Part shown: in pieces, positions 1 through 9,085 of the stretch
Layout of the letters: each line of letters starts with the position of its first letter
Position numbering within the stretch: the stretch's first letter is position 1
Assembly: GCA_029226085.1 (NCBI GenBank)
Contig: JAQXXN010000045.1
Span: 1-44,862, forward strand
From: Thermoflexaceae bacterium
GTDB taxonomy: Bacteria; Bacillota; Clostridia; Lachnospirales; Lachnospiraceae
Reading direction: 5' to 3'
DNA: 44,862 nt
Notes under the pieces: model-generated
What the model saw: only the letters and a program-made list of their open reading frames with translations
Told to the model about the DNA's origin: nothing
Databases searched by the model: none
Position numbers and translations under genes: made by a program

Positions 1-110
1 GGTGCATGATAATGAAAAAACGGGTCTATGTATATGGTTGCTGCCGCACAGACTGCTAAAACAGCCAGTGTTCCCATTATCACGATTTTATTCCAGGTTT
101 GGCTTTTCAT
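1..110 (-). CDS. N-terminus of a secreted partner of the MBOAT acyltransferase (cut by window edge)
   Basis: Only the first 36 or so codons are in the window. They begin MKSQTWNKIVIMG, run into a hydrophobic segment (signal peptide or membrane anchor) and reach the motif IDPFFHYH just before the edge. That motif sits at the start of many exported proteins encoded directly downstream of AlgI/DltB-like MBOAT genes in Clostridia, which often carry an SGNH/AlgX-like acetyl-transfer domain. The rest of the protein is outside the window, so the domain is inferred. Two ATGs lie close together. The second, at 110, is preferred because AGAGGAAG lies about 6 bases upstream, while the first abuts the ribosome binding site. 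The gene follows the MBOAT gene by only 12 bases, so the two are almost certainly co-transcribed. Confidence 0.7.
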   Translation of the reverse strand, partial: MKSQTWNKIVIMGTLAVLAVCAAATIYIDPFFHYHA

Positions 111-122
111 AATCATCTTCCT

Positions 123-1586
123 CTAAAAATTAAAATATAAGAATGTCGATATTCCCGACAAGGACAGAATCGACCATACTAAAAGCACGATTGTAAATAA
201 TGCTGTCTTAAGATTTGGCACAAACCGGATTTTGCTGCAGTTTTTTCCTGCCAGCACGATAATAAATGCCGCCGCAAAAAACACCAGCATGTGAAATCCC
301 CCGAAATTTTCTGCAAGATTATATAAGGGACGACAGTGAAGCTCAAGGAAAGTTACCTCCGGAAGTTCAAATGCCTTAAAAAGCTCTGAACGGATTTTTA
401 TGGAATTCGCATTCCAGGTAAATAGCCCTTTTAAAACTCCCAGTGCCTGTTTTACACTGTCTGCGCGAAAGATAATCCATGTACAGTTGACAAACACAAA
501 AGTCACAATCCATCGAAATCCCACAAATAATCTGTCCCAGATATTCCGAAACACCCGGTTAAAACATTGTGCGATTCCATGAAGGCATCCCCAGAGAATA
601 AATGTCCAGCTGGCGCCATGCCATATTCCGCTAATCAGAAAGACTATCATGATATTGACATAGGTTCTTAATTTTCCTTTCCTGCTGCCACCCAGCGGAA
701 AATATACATATTCCCTTAAGAACCTTGTCAGTGTCATATGCCATCTTCCCCAAAAGTCCACAATGGATACCGCCTGATACGGTGAGTTAAAATTAACCGG
801 AAGTTCTATGTTAAACATTTTTCCGATACCGGATGCCATGTCGCAATACCCGCTAAAATCAAAATAAATCTGAAATGTATATGCCAGTGATACCAGTACC
901 GTTTCCATGGTTGTCATTGCCCAGACCGTGTCAAATCCCCATGTAACGGCTTTCCCGAAAGTATCCGCAAGCAGAACCTTCTTAAATAATCCCACGGAAA
1001 AAACAAAAATTCCCTCCGCCAGATTATCCGGCTGAAACCTTTTCTTATTTTCATCCTGGAACTGCGGAATCATTTCCCTGTGCAATACAATGGGTCCTGC
1101 AACCAGCTGTGGAAAAAAGGTCACAAAAAGCGCATAATCCAAAAAGCCATATTCCGCCGTTTCACCACGGTAAGAATCAATGAGATAAGAAACCTGCTGG
1201 AAGGTAAAAAAACTGATTCCCAGAGGAAGAAGGATATTCTTCAATGCAAACTCCTGATGAAATAAGGCATTGATATTCTCGATAAAAAAATCAAAATACT
1301 TAAAATAAAAAATGGAACTAATGTTTAAGAAAACTCCAACAATAGTTACTATTTTTTTCTTTCTTCCTTCACTTGTAAGAATCCACCCTGAGAAAAGATA
1401 ATTGCCCAGAATACTGATACAGATAACCGGAAGATACCATATATTATAATAGCTGTAAAACCATAACGACATCCCTATAAGCCACACCTTGGCAAGCGTG
1501 TACTTTTTTATCCTGTTCAGAACAAAATAACCGGTTAAAGCCACCGGTAAAAAAAACAATATAAAAAGATACGAATTAAATAAAAT
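123..1586 (-). CDS. MBOAT family O-acyltransferase (AlgI/DltB-like)
   Basis: This is a polytopic membrane protein of about 487 residues, the usual AlgI-family length. Known members pass acyl groups, usually acetyl, from the cytoplasm to a surface polysaccharide or teichoic acid. Family marks visible here are LLPLGISFFTFQQVSYLID, DFSGYCDMASG, NFNSPYQAVSIVDFWGRWH and the histidine in LISGIWHGASWTFILWG, which corresponds to the essential membrane-embedded histidine. The ORF track starts at an internal TTG (1559). Reading nine codons upstream adds (M)LFNSYLFI, which matches the typical AlgI-like N-terminus. That extension begins with ATT at 1586, with AAGGGA nine bases before it, so an unusual ATT start is proposed. 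The acceptor polymer cannot be told from the sequence. The gene is co-transcribed with the partial downstream gene from the promoter at 1623-1651. Confidence 0.9.
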   Translation of the reverse strand: MLFNSYLFILFFLPVALTGYFVLNRIKKYTLAKVWLIGMSLWFYSYYNIWYLPVICISILGNYLFSGWILTSEGRKKKIVTIVGVFLNISSIFYFKYFDFFIENINALFHQEFALKNILLPLGISFFTFQQVSYLIDSYRGETAEYGFLDYALFVTFFPQLVAGPIVLHREMIPQFQDENKKRFQPDNLAEGIFVFSVGLFKKVLLADTFGKAVTWGFDTVWAMTTMETVLVSLAYTFQIYFDFSGYCDMASGIGKMFNIELPVNFNSPYQAVSIVDFWGRWHMTLTRFLREYVYFPLGGSRKGKLRTYVNIMIVFLISGIWHGASWTFILWGCLHGIAQCFNRVFRNIWDRLFVGFRWIVTFVFVNCTWIIFRADSVKQALGVLKGLFTWNANSIKIRSELFKAFELPEVTFLELHCRPLYNLAENFGGFHMLVFFAAAFIIVLAGKNCSKIRFVPNLKTALFTIVLLVWSILSLSGISTFLYFNF

Positions 1587-1622
1587 AGGTAACAGTCCCT
1601 TCGCAATGTAATATCTTTTTCT

Positions 1623-1651
1623 ATTATAGTTTTTTCGGTAATTAATTTCAA
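1623..1651 (-). promoter_or_regulatory. Sigma-A type promoter for the MBOAT gene
   Basis: On the minus strand TTGAAA and TATAAT are separated by 17 bases, close to the housekeeping consensus. It points at the MBOAT gene and leaves a leader of roughly 30 bases before the proposed ATT start. Confidence 0.75.
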
Positions 1652-1686
1652 TTTATTTTGCATTTTTATACCTTCTTTCGGTTTTA

Positions 1687-1715
1687 TTGACATCCCACTT
1701 CTTTTTTGATACATT
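1687..1715 (+). promoter_or_regulatory. Probable promoter for dapL
   Basis: TTGACA, 17 bases, then TACATT. The -35 box is perfect and the -10 box is weaker. It lies 50 bases upstream of the dapL start and diverges from the MBOAT promoter. The rest of the 1587-1764 gap is AT-rich with nothing else I can assign. Confidence 0.6.
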
Positions 1716-1764
1716 TATTGTAATTACGAAGATTCTAAATGAATACAAAAAGGAGTTTAAAACA

Positions 1765-2964
1765 ATGCCAAAATTAAATGAGAATTATCTTGACCTTCAG
1801 GAAAGTTATCTCTTTTCCGAAATTGCACACAGAGTTGCCGAATACACCAGGGAAAATCCGGACAAGAAGGTGATTCGTCTTGGTATCGGCGATGTTACAA
1901 AGCCGCTTGCCCCGCTTGCAATCAAGGCTCTTCATGAAGGCGTTGATGCAATGGCAACCGCAGAGACCTTTAAGGGTTATGGCCCGGAACGTGGATACGA
2001 TTTCTTAAGGGATGCCATAAAGGATTATTACGGAAGACGCGGCGTGGAAATTGATGCCGATGAAGTATTTGTTTCTGACGGAGCCAAGAGTGATACCGGT
2101 AATATTACAGAACTTTTTGCAAATGACAATGTAATTCTCGTACCGGACCCGGTTTATCCGGTTTATGTTGACACCAATATCATGATGGGTAAGAAGCTTG
2201 TTTACATGGACGGCAATGCAGAGAATGATTTCCTTCCGATGCCGGACAAGAGTGTACATGCCGATGTAATCTACATCTGCTCCCCGAATAACCCCACCGG
2301 TGCCTGCTACTCCAAGGCACAGCTTAAGGAATGGGTTGACTATGCTCTGGCTAATGATGCCGTTATTCTCTTTGATGCTGCATACGAAGCATTTGTCACA
2401 GATCCGGACAACCTTGCAAGAAGTATTTTTGAAATTGAAGGTGCCAAGAAATGTGCCATCGAATTCTGCTCTCTTTCAAAGACGGCAGGTTTCACCGGAA
2501 CAAGATGTGGTTATACCATCGTTCCGAAGGATCTTAAGTTCATGTCCTCCAGAGGTGTTGAGATGTCATTAAATGCAATGTGGAACAGAAGACAGTCCAC
2601 AAAATTTAACTCCACCTCTTATATCATCCAGCATGGTGCTGCTGCCGTATTTACAGAAGAGGGAATGGCACAGTGCATGGAAAATATTCATTACTATCAG
2701 GAAAATGCAAGAATCATTGCTGACATGCTCGGAAAGAAAGGAATCCGTTACTACGGCGGAATTAATTCCCCATACATCTGGTTTGAATGTCCAAATGGTA
2801 TGGAATCCTGGGATTTCTTTGATTATCTTCTTAAGAATGCACAGGTTGTCGGTACTCCTGGTGCAGGATTTGGTAAGAACGGAAAGAATTTCTTCCGTCT
2901 TACTGCTTTCGGAAGCAGGGAAAATACAATCGAGGCAATGGAACGATTTGATCAGTTATTCTAA
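1765..2964 (+). CDS. dapL: LL-diaminopimelate aminotransferase
   Basis: DapL converts tetrahydrodipicolinate and glutamate directly to LL-diaminopimelate and 2-oxoglutarate, the short aminotransferase route to lysine and peptidoglycan. The protein is a 399-residue fold-type I PLP enzyme in the cytoplasm. Family signatures include LGIGDVTKPLAP near 40, YGPERGYDFLRDAI near 72, SDGAKSDTGN near 104, CSPNNPTGACY near 172, DAAYEAF near 204 and SLSKTAGFTGTRCGY, with K239 as the likely PLP lysine. The ORF track runs 26 codons too far upstream. The ATG at 1765 is chosen because AGGAG lies nine bases before it and MPKLNENYLDLQ matches the family N-terminus. It stands alone, with its own promoter and terminator. 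Confidence 0.95.
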   Translation: MPKLNENYLDLQESYLFSEIAHRVAEYTRENPDKKVIRLGIGDVTKPLAPLAIKALHEGVDAMATAETFKGYGPERGYDFLRDAIKDYYGRRGVEIDADEVFVSDGAKSDTGNITELFANDNVILVPDPVYPVYVDTNIMMGKKLVYMDGNAENDFLPMPDKSVHADVIYICSPNNPTGACYSKAQLKEWVDYALANDAVILFDAAYEAFVTDPDNLARSIFEIEGAKKCAIEFCSLSKTAGFTGTRCGYTIVPKDLKFMSSRGVEMSLNAMWNRRQSTKFNSTSYIIQHGAAAVFTEEGMAQCMENIHYYQENARIIADMLGKKGIRYYGGINSPYIWFECPNGMESWDFFDYLLKNAQVVGTPGAGFGKNGKNFFRLTAFGSRENTIEAMERFDQLF

Positions 2965-2986
2965 TATTTTTAAATAGAATGCAAAG

Positions 2987-3031
2987 AAAAAAACTACCGG
3001 AGAACTTTAAAACTCCCCGGTAGTTTTTTCT
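2987..3031. terminator. Bidirectional terminator between dapL and the pectate lyase gene
   Basis: AAAACTACCGG pairs with CCGGTAGTTTT across a short loop, with A and T runs on the two sides, so it can end transcription from both convergent genes. Confidence 0.85.
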
Positions 3032-3052
3032 ATTATTTTTTATCCATTATCC

Positions 3053-6000
3053 TTAGCCCGTTATTTTTTTCCAGATAACAAGTATAATTGCAAGCAGAAT
3101 ACCTGCAACCGCCACAATCGGAATAATCGGTGACATGCCGCGTGATTCCGGTTCCACGGTATTATCTGCTGCCACAATATCTGCACTGATTGCAACCGGC
3201 TGGATAGATGCCGCATTCTTACCGGTATCAATTCTTGCTCCCGTATTAGCCGGTGCAGAGGAATTCAGTACCAGCACACCATGCATGTTGATTGTACCAT
3301 CCGCATTTCTTGTCGGTTCCACCGCTATATCCGTACTTTCAAACCAGTCCGTCGTCGCCGCCACACCTTCATTATTGGTGGACTCCAGTCCGTCATACAG
3401 ATAATTCGTTGAACTTCTTAAGGAATAGATGACACCGTTTCCTGCGCCAAGCTCCGGATTGGTGGTTGCATTATCCACAACCGACAGCATTCCTGTAAGA
3501 ATCCAAGCCTTCGGATTGGAATTTTTCGTATACAGACTGACATTGTATGCTTTTCCGTTTAATGAATTATTATATGCCGTACAGCTGATGATTTCACAGT
3601 TCGGTCCGGAATTGCTTGTGATTCCCTTTCCGAAGTTATTATATGATACACAGTTAATCAGCTGATGGGCACCGAACATATTCTCACCGCCCAGCTTGAA
3701 TCCGTTACCTTCTCCAAACAGCATGGTTTCATCTTCCAGATTGTCTTCTCTTAAGAAACCGTTACTATACGATACACAGTTTTCAATCACTACTTCACCA
3801 ATCGGGCCCGTAGTGGACTTGGCATACAAATCCCATCCGTCATCAATGTTATGATGTGCTATACATCCATAAAACTTATTACCGGTACCACAGGTTAATT
3901 TTGCAGCAAATCCATCCGCATCCGTTCTTCCCTTATCACAACAGTCATGGGCATCACAGTTTTTTATCAGATTGTTTTCCGGCCACATGCCGTCATCATT
4001 CGGTTCCGCCGAATACCTGCTGATCTGAAGTCCGGCACTGCTCATGTTGTGGATGTTGCACATTTCAACAATATTGTCATTACCACATACACTGATTCCT
4101 TTTCCCGAACCATATGCAAGCTCCAGACCATACACATGCCAGCTGCTTCCCACGATTGAAAGCATGGATACGGAATTTTCCAGTCCCGAACCGTCAAGAA
4201 GCACCCCTCCGGTACTTTGTGCCATAAGGATAATAGGCTGTTCTTTCGTGCCGTTCACACTTCTTCCAATGAGCAGATCCTGTGTCAGTTTATACTTACC
4301 GTTTAACAGCACAATCGTCTGACCCGGCTGGGCATAATTTAAAATCGTCTGTAAATCCAGCGGATTTTGAAGAGAACCGTCTCCATCCGTCTTTCCGTCC
4401 GGTGTTACATATAATATGTCACCAGGTTTTCCTATCTGCCGTACAAGAACTTTATGCTCACCGCTAATGGTTTCATATGACTTAAGATTCTCTACATTAT
4501 TATCCGGAGTAAATTCATAAGTAAAGGTTTCTTCTGCTCCCACAGTCAGCACGGCATCCGCCCGGATAATCTTATCCGCATCAAGCTCTCCGTTATAGAT
4601 TTCATTGCCCGCAGAATCCCTTACCTTTAAAAAACCTGCCACATTGGCAGAAACAATCAATTCATATTCCGTACTTCCAGTGGTATTTCCTGAATATATG
4701 GAAAAATCCGGCTCCACTAAAATTTCGTTGTCGCCTCCGGCAATACCTTCGGTTTTCTGAAATGTAATATTGCTAATTTCCACACCTACTTTACGTGCCG
4801 ATGCAACACCCACACAAATGGAGCCATCCTCCTGTACCATGATACTCTCAGTTCCGTTAAAGGTAATGGTCTCATTTGCACCATCCATGGATGCAATATA
4901 TCCTTCATCCGTCTTTTCCAGCGTATATGTAAAAGTATCCCCTACCTTAACGGAATCATTTTCATTTACCACGGAAAAAGAATTCTTATTATCATGATTC
5001 CGGATTGCTCCCTGATTATTATATGCATCATAAGAAGTATATCCGGTAATCAGCCTTGCACCGTGTCCGTGATATCCGTTATTATACATTTTAAACTGAC
5101 CCACAGACACGGAATTAAAATACTTCGCGTCCTTGGAACCCACACCTGCAATATCTGTTGCATAAATACCGTAACCGGTCTGGTTATCCGGTCCGTCATT
5201 AACATTGGTTACCATATAGGTTGCCGTAAGGACAAAGTTCTCCGTATTCGGGTCAACCTTGGTAAAATAATAAAAGATTCCGTCTTCACTGTCTGCAATC
5301 TTACCGTTTGTCTGTGACGCTATTTCGATTGTTCCGTCTGTTCCCGTCACATCCTCAACAGGAATGATACCAGAATCCGTCTTTACGGCATATTCCTTTC
5401 CGTTTACGGTAATCGTTCCGGAGGTTGCCGAACCCATTGCCGCAATATACCACTGCTGCTTTGGCTCACCTACGGTAATAATACCGGTAGACTCCTTTTT
5501 CTCGTCTTCCTTATATGCCGTAACCTTAATTTCATATGGCTTTCCTTCCGTTAATCCGGTAAGGGTATAATCTCCCTCTGTAAGATTGGATGCCGCAACC
5601 GTATACTTTTCCGTTCCCGATTCCCTATATGCAACTTCAAATCCATCGGCATCCACATTATTCCAGTCCACATAAACCGAGCCGTCACCCAGATTATTCA
5701 GCCACGTAATTTCAGGATTTGCCAGCGGAAGCTTATAATTTTTTATTTTAACTTCTTCGCTTTCTTTATCCGGACAGCCTTTTCTGTACGCTTCTGCCTT
5801 AACTACATAGTCTCCCTTAAGGCTTGGTGCAAAATTATACACTCCCGATTCCGTAATCTGTACACACATGTTCTCGTAACCGTTCTGGAAGAGGAATAAT
5901 CTTGCACTGTCTGCCCCGTCTGTTCCAATTGCCATTGAAACATCCACATCAATCGTACCTTCATCATTAACAGTCACACTGTTAATCACCGGAGCCTCAA

Positions 6001-6631
6001 CTTCATCCCAGTCTTTTCTGGTAATACTCTGAACGGTGTTCCCCGTGTATTCTACCTTTATGTAATAGATATTAATACCCTGGGAAGCCTTAAAACAATA
6101 TGTTCCTGCCTGCGGTATGTTATAAACAACCGGCGTAATTTTCCCATCGTCCCCTGCTGATGTGGGAGCAAAATATGTTCCGCCTTCCACCATTTCACCC
6201 GTAGCCGTATCATACAGGGAAAGGGATCTGTCCGCTTCTTCCTTGTTGCTGCTTATCATGTAAACAGCTGCCGTACCTGCGCCTCCGGTAGTAAAGGAAA
6301 CTGTTCTTTCCGTTTCTCCAGACTTTCCGTTGTATTTCAGCCTCTTCGTAAACGACATGGTACCGTCTTCATTACTTTTGGCATTGGCATCTACCGTCAG
6401 CTTCTTATCGGACGATGCTCCCAATGTAAAATCACCAAATACCAGATCCTGGGTAATATCCCCCTCCGGCAGCTCACTGGCATTAAATGTTATTACCGTA
6501 GTTTCGCTGCCGTTTTCATTCTCTGCCTGTACAGACAATTTCCCGTTCATAAACTCTGTCGGTAATAGACTGATTGTCAATAACACTGTCAGAAGTCCCG
6601 ACATAAATCTCTTATTTCTTCTCAATCTCAT
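3053..6631 (-). CDS. Surface-anchored pectate lyase, PL9-type beta-helix with Fn3-like domains
   Basis: This is a predicted exported protein of 1192 residues. A signal peptide (KRFMSGLLTVLLTISLLP) is followed by a galactose-binding or SCP-like region, Fn3-like modules (one near VDWNNVDADGFEVAYRESG), a carbohydrate-binding-like region and then a right-handed parallel beta-helix. The helix part opens with LYVTPDGKTDGDGSLQNP and carries the PL9 signatures NCDAHDCCDKGRTDADGFAA and NIDDGWDLYAK. PL9 enzymes cleave polygalacturonate by calcium-dependent beta-elimination. The C-terminus is one membrane helix (IIPIVAVAGILLAIILVIW) followed by KKITG, so the enzyme is probably held on the membrane outer face rather than by sortase. 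The track start is a TTG. The ATG at 6631 has GGAGG five bases upstream and is used here. No sugar transporter or other pectinase gene lies alongside. Confidence 0.85.
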   Translation of the reverse strand: MRLRRNKRFMSGLLTVLLTISLLPTEFMNGKLSVQAENENGSETTVITFNASELPEGDITQDLVFGDFTLGASSDKKLTVDANAKSNEDGTMSFTKRLKYNGKSGETERTVSFTTGGAGTAAVYMISSNKEEADRSLSLYDTATGEMVEGGTYFAPTSAGDDGKITPVVYNIPQAGTYCFKASQGINIYYIKVEYTGNTVQSITRKDWDEVEAPVINSVTVNDEGTIDVDVSMAIGTDGADSARLFLFQNGYENMCVQITESGVYNFAPSLKGDYVVKAEAYRKGCPDKESEEVKIKNYKLPLANPEITWLNNLGDGSVYVDWNNVDADGFEVAYRESGTEKYTVAASNLTEGDYTLTGLTEGKPYEIKVTAYKEDEKKESTGIITVGEPKQQWYIAAMGSATSGTITVNGKEYAVKTDSGIIPVEDVTGTDGTIEIASQTNGKIADSEDGIFYYFTKVDPNTENFVLTATYMVTNVNDGPDNQTGYGIYATDIAGVGSKDAKYFNSVSVGQFKMYNNGYHGHGARLITGYTSYDAYNNQGAIRNHDNKNSFSVVNENDSVKVGDTFTYTLEKTDEGYIASMDGANETITFNGTESIMVQEDGSICVGVASARKVGVEISNITFQKTEGIAGGDNEILVEPDFSIYSGNTTGSTEYELIVSANVAGFLKVRDSAGNEIYNGELDADKIIRADAVLTVGAEETFTYEFTPDNNVENLKSYETISGEHKVLVRQIGKPGDILYVTPDGKTDGDGSLQNPLDLQTILNYAQPGQTIVLLNGKYKLTQDLLIGRSVNGTKEQPIILMAQSTGGVLLDGSGLENSVSMLSIVGSSWHVYGLELAYGSGKGISVCGNDNIVEMCNIHNMSSAGLQISRYSAEPNDDGMWPENNLIKNCDAHDCCDKGRTDADGFAAKLTCGTGNKFYGCIAHHNIDDGWDLYAKSTTGPIGEVVIENCVSYSNGFLREDNLEDETMLFGEGNGFKLGGENMFGAHQLINCVSYNNFGKGITSNSGPNCEIISCTAYNNSLNGKAYNVSLYTKNSNPKAWILTGMLSVVDNATTNPELGAGNGVIYSLRSSTNYLYDGLESTNNEGVAATTDWFESTDIAVEPTRNADGTINMHGVLVLNSSAPANTGARIDTGKNAASIQPVAISADIVAADNTVEPESRGMSPIIPIVAVAGILLAIILVIWKKITG

Positions 6632-6723
6632 GCAATCCTCCATATATTTCCAATTCAAACATTATTTGGTCTTAAGTTTATCACGGACAAGCCATTATTT
6701 CAAGCTATCCTGCAAACATCACA

Positions 6724-6759
6724 TAAAGCAGGCTGCCATTTTCATGACAGCCTGCTTTA
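6724..6759 (-). terminator. Hairpin terminator downstream of phoU
   Basis: On the minus strand AAAGCAGGCTGTCAT pairs with ATGGCAGCCTGCTTT around a GAAA tetraloop. The stem is very stable but the following T-run is short, so it may also act by processing or pausing. Confidence 0.65.
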
Positions 6760-6794
6760 CGTAACCTGGTTACTATATTTTTAAGAGAGAAAAT

Positions 6795-7442
6795 CTACTG
6801 TTCTTCGTGTCTGCCTGTAATTGAGAAAATAACCCACTCCGCAATATTGGTGGCATGGTCGCCAATTCTCTCAAAGTACTTTCCTATCATTAACAAATCC
6901 AGTGCCTGATGTCCATTATCCGGATTCTGATGAATTAAATCAATAAGTTCTCCTTTAATTTCAACAAATAAATCATCAACCACATCATCACGATTGATTA
7001 CTTCATGTGCAAGCTCAATATCTCTTCTTACAAATGCATCCACACTATTTATAAGCATAAACATAGTTTCTTTTGCCATCTGCTGAAGATGTGTCAGCTT
7101 CTTAATCATCGGTTCCTTCGGCATGCTCAGGCAGATTTCGGAAATATCCGTTGCATGGTCACCGATACGTTCCATGTCTGTAATCATCTTAAGCGCAGAA
7201 GAAACCAGACGAAGGTCTCCTGCCACCGGCTGCTGCTGCAACAGTAATTTCATGCACAGGGATTCGATGTCTTTTTCCAGACGGTCGATCTGTTCATCCA
7301 TTTCCATTGCCCTGCGTGCTTTTTCATCATCCTGATTTACCAGCGCATCAATTGCCATTTCTATGGCACGTTCAATCAGACTTCCCATCTCAATCAGCTG
7401 GTTATTTAATAACTCAAGCTGCTTTAAATAATACTCTCTCAT
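6795..7442 (-). CDS. phoU: Phosphate-specific transport system regulator PhoU
   Basis: PhoU is a cytoplasmic all-helical protein that couples the Pst transporter to the phosphate-sensing kinase and limits uptake when phosphate is plentiful. The 215-residue product has the normal length and its two repeated three-helix bundles. Each bears the metal-site motif ERIGDHAT, at about residues 91-98 and 191-198. The start codon overlaps the stop of pstB in a TAATG junction, implying translational coupling. It is the last gene of the pst operon. No phoR/phoP-type two-component pair is in the window. Confidence 0.95.
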   Translation of the reverse strand: MREYYLKQLELLNNQLIEMGSLIERAIEMAIDALVNQDDEKARRAMEMDEQIDRLEKDIESLCMKLLLQQQPVAGDLRLVSSALKMITDMERIGDHATDISEICLSMPKEPMIKKLTHLQQMAKETMFMLINSVDAFVRRDIELAHEVINRDDVVDDLFVEIKGELIDLIHQNPDNGHQALDLLMIGKYFERIGDHATNIAEWVIFSITGRHEEQ

Positions 7443-8194
7443 TAGCCGAACCTCCCCGTGATATAATCTTCTGTCTTTTTATTTTTAGGCATTGCAAATA
7501 ATTCTCCGGTAGCCCCTTCCTCAATTACTTCACCCAGTAAAAAGAAAACTGTCTTATCAGATATTCTGGCTGCCTGCTGCATGTTATGTGTAACCATTAC
7601 AATGGTGTACTCTTTCTTAAGCTCCAGTGCAAGTTCCTCAATTTTGGAAGTAGAAATCGGATCCAGTGCACTTGTTGGTTCATCCATGAGAATTACTTCC
7701 GGCTGAACTGCCAGCGCCCTTGCAATACAGAGTCTTTGCTGCTGTCCTCCGGAAAGTCCTAATGCAGACTTATGGAGTCTGTCCGAAACCTCATCCCAGA
7801 TGGCGGCTCCCTTCAGGCTTTTTTCCACAATTGCATCAAGTGTGCTCTTATCCTTTACTCCATGGATTCTTGGTCCATAAGCAACATTATCATAGATGCT
7901 CATCGGAAACGGATTAGGCTGCTGGAATACCATTCCTACTTTTTTTCTTAAAACGGTAGTATCTACTCTGGGATCATAAATATCCTCTCCATCCAGCGTA
8001 ATTGTACCGGTAATTCTACAATCTTTTACCAGATCATTCATTCTGTTTAAGCATCTTAAATACGTGGATTTGCCACATCCGCTGGGTCCAATGAATGCCG
8101 TAATGGCGTTCTGCTCGATATTCAGGTTGATATTTTTTAATGCATGATTCTCACCATAATATAAGTCCAGATTTTTCGTTATAATTTTATCCAT
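7442..8194 (-). CDS. pstB: Phosphate ABC transporter ATP-binding protein
   Basis: PstB is the ATPase that drives high-affinity phosphate import through PstC and PstA. The 250-residue protein has Walker [10 protein letters not shown] near residue 36, the Q-loop region [16 protein letters not shown] typical of PstB rather than other ABC ATPases, the signature [16 protein letters not shown] and Walker [14 protein letters not shown]. The start at 8194 has AGGAG six bases upstream. It is the fourth gene of pstSCAB-phoU, 12 bases after pstA, and its stop overlaps the phoU start. Confidence 0.97.
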   Translation of the reverse strand: MDKIITKNLDLYYGENHALKNINLNIEQNAITAFIGPSGCGKSTYLRCLNRMNDLVKDCRITGTITLDGEDIYDPRVDTTVLRKKVGMVFQQPNPFPMSIYDNVAYGPRIHGVKDKSTLDAIVEKSLKGAAIWDEVSDRLHKSALGLSGGQQQRLCIARALAVQPEVILMDEPTSALDPISTSKIEELALELKKEYTIVMVTHNMQQAARISDKTVFFLLGEVIEEGATGELFAMPKNKKTEDYITGRFG

Positions 8195-8206
8195 ATATTA
8201 CTCCTA

Positions 8207-9085
8207 TTACTTTTCAATACTATTTACATCAAATTTCTTTGCCAGAAACTTTGTAAGGAAATTAATCAGCAGAACAATCACAAGCAAAACTACCGCTATA
8301 CCGAATGCCACGTCATATTCTGCCTTTGACATGGACAGATAGAGCTGAATGGTGAGCGTTCCGCCGGGATTTAACACCTTTCCAAACAAACCTTTTAATC
8401 CGGCTTTCGGCAGTAATGCGCTGCTGCCTGCCGTAAAAAGCAGTGCGGCTGATTCGCCCACAATACGTCCGATTGCCAGAATGACACCGGTAATGATTCC
8501 CGGCATTGCAGACGGAAGAAGCACCGTACGAATCATATACCATTTCGGTGCACCCATTCCTATGGAACCGGTCCGATAGCTGTCCGGCACTGCTCTTAAT
8601 GCTTCCTGTGTATTTCTGGTAATTAGAGGAAGAACCATCAGTACCAAAGTGAATGAACCGGTTAAAATGGAAAAACCAAGATGTAATACTTCACCAAAGA
8701 AAATCATGCCGAATAATCCGAAAATTATGGATGGAATACCGGAAAGTATTTCTGTTGTAAACTCAATAAGGCGAACCATTCTGCCCGGTTTTGCATATTC
8801 ATTCAGATATATGGCTGAACCCACACTGATTGGCGTCGCTATGAGAAGTGTAATTACTATAATGTAAATGGTATTAATAATATTTCCGGCAATACCAACC
8901 GTATTTTTTAATACACTGGTTACGGATGTAAGGAATGACCAGTTTACTACTCCGATACCTTTTATAAACACATAGACTATAATTCCAAGAACCAGTGCCA
9001 CGGAGAAAAATGCCGAAAAATAGATGGCAGCTTTCAGAATATTATCAGATACTCTTACTTTTTTGTTCATAATGCTGTTTTCCAT
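8207..9085 (-). CDS. pstA: Phosphate ABC transporter permease PstA
   Basis: One of the two membrane-spanning subunits of the Pst importer. The 292-residue sequence has about six hydrophobic helices and the binding-protein-dependent permease (EAA loop) region AVPDSYRTGSIGMGAPKWYMI, where PstB docks. FTTEILSGIPSIIFGLFG is characteristic of PstA. The ATG at 9085 overlaps the pstC stop (TAATG). A second ATG five codons in (MNKKV) is a possible alternative, but GGGAG upstream serves the first acceptably. Confidence 0.95.
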   Translation of the reverse strand: MENSIMNKKVRVSDNILKAAIYFSAFFSVALVLGIIVYVFIKGIGVVNWSFLTSVTSVLKNTVGIAGNIINTIYIIVITLLIATPISVGSAIYLNEYAKPGRMVRLIEFTTEILSGIPSIIFGLFGMIFFGEVLHLGFSILTGSFTLVLMVLPLITRNTQEALRAVPDSYRTGSIGMGAPKWYMIRTVLLPSAMPGIITGVILAIGRIVGESAALLFTAGSSALLPKAGLKGLFGKVLNPGGTLTIQLYLSMSKAEYDVAFGIAVVLLVIVLLINFLTKFLAKKFDVNSIEK

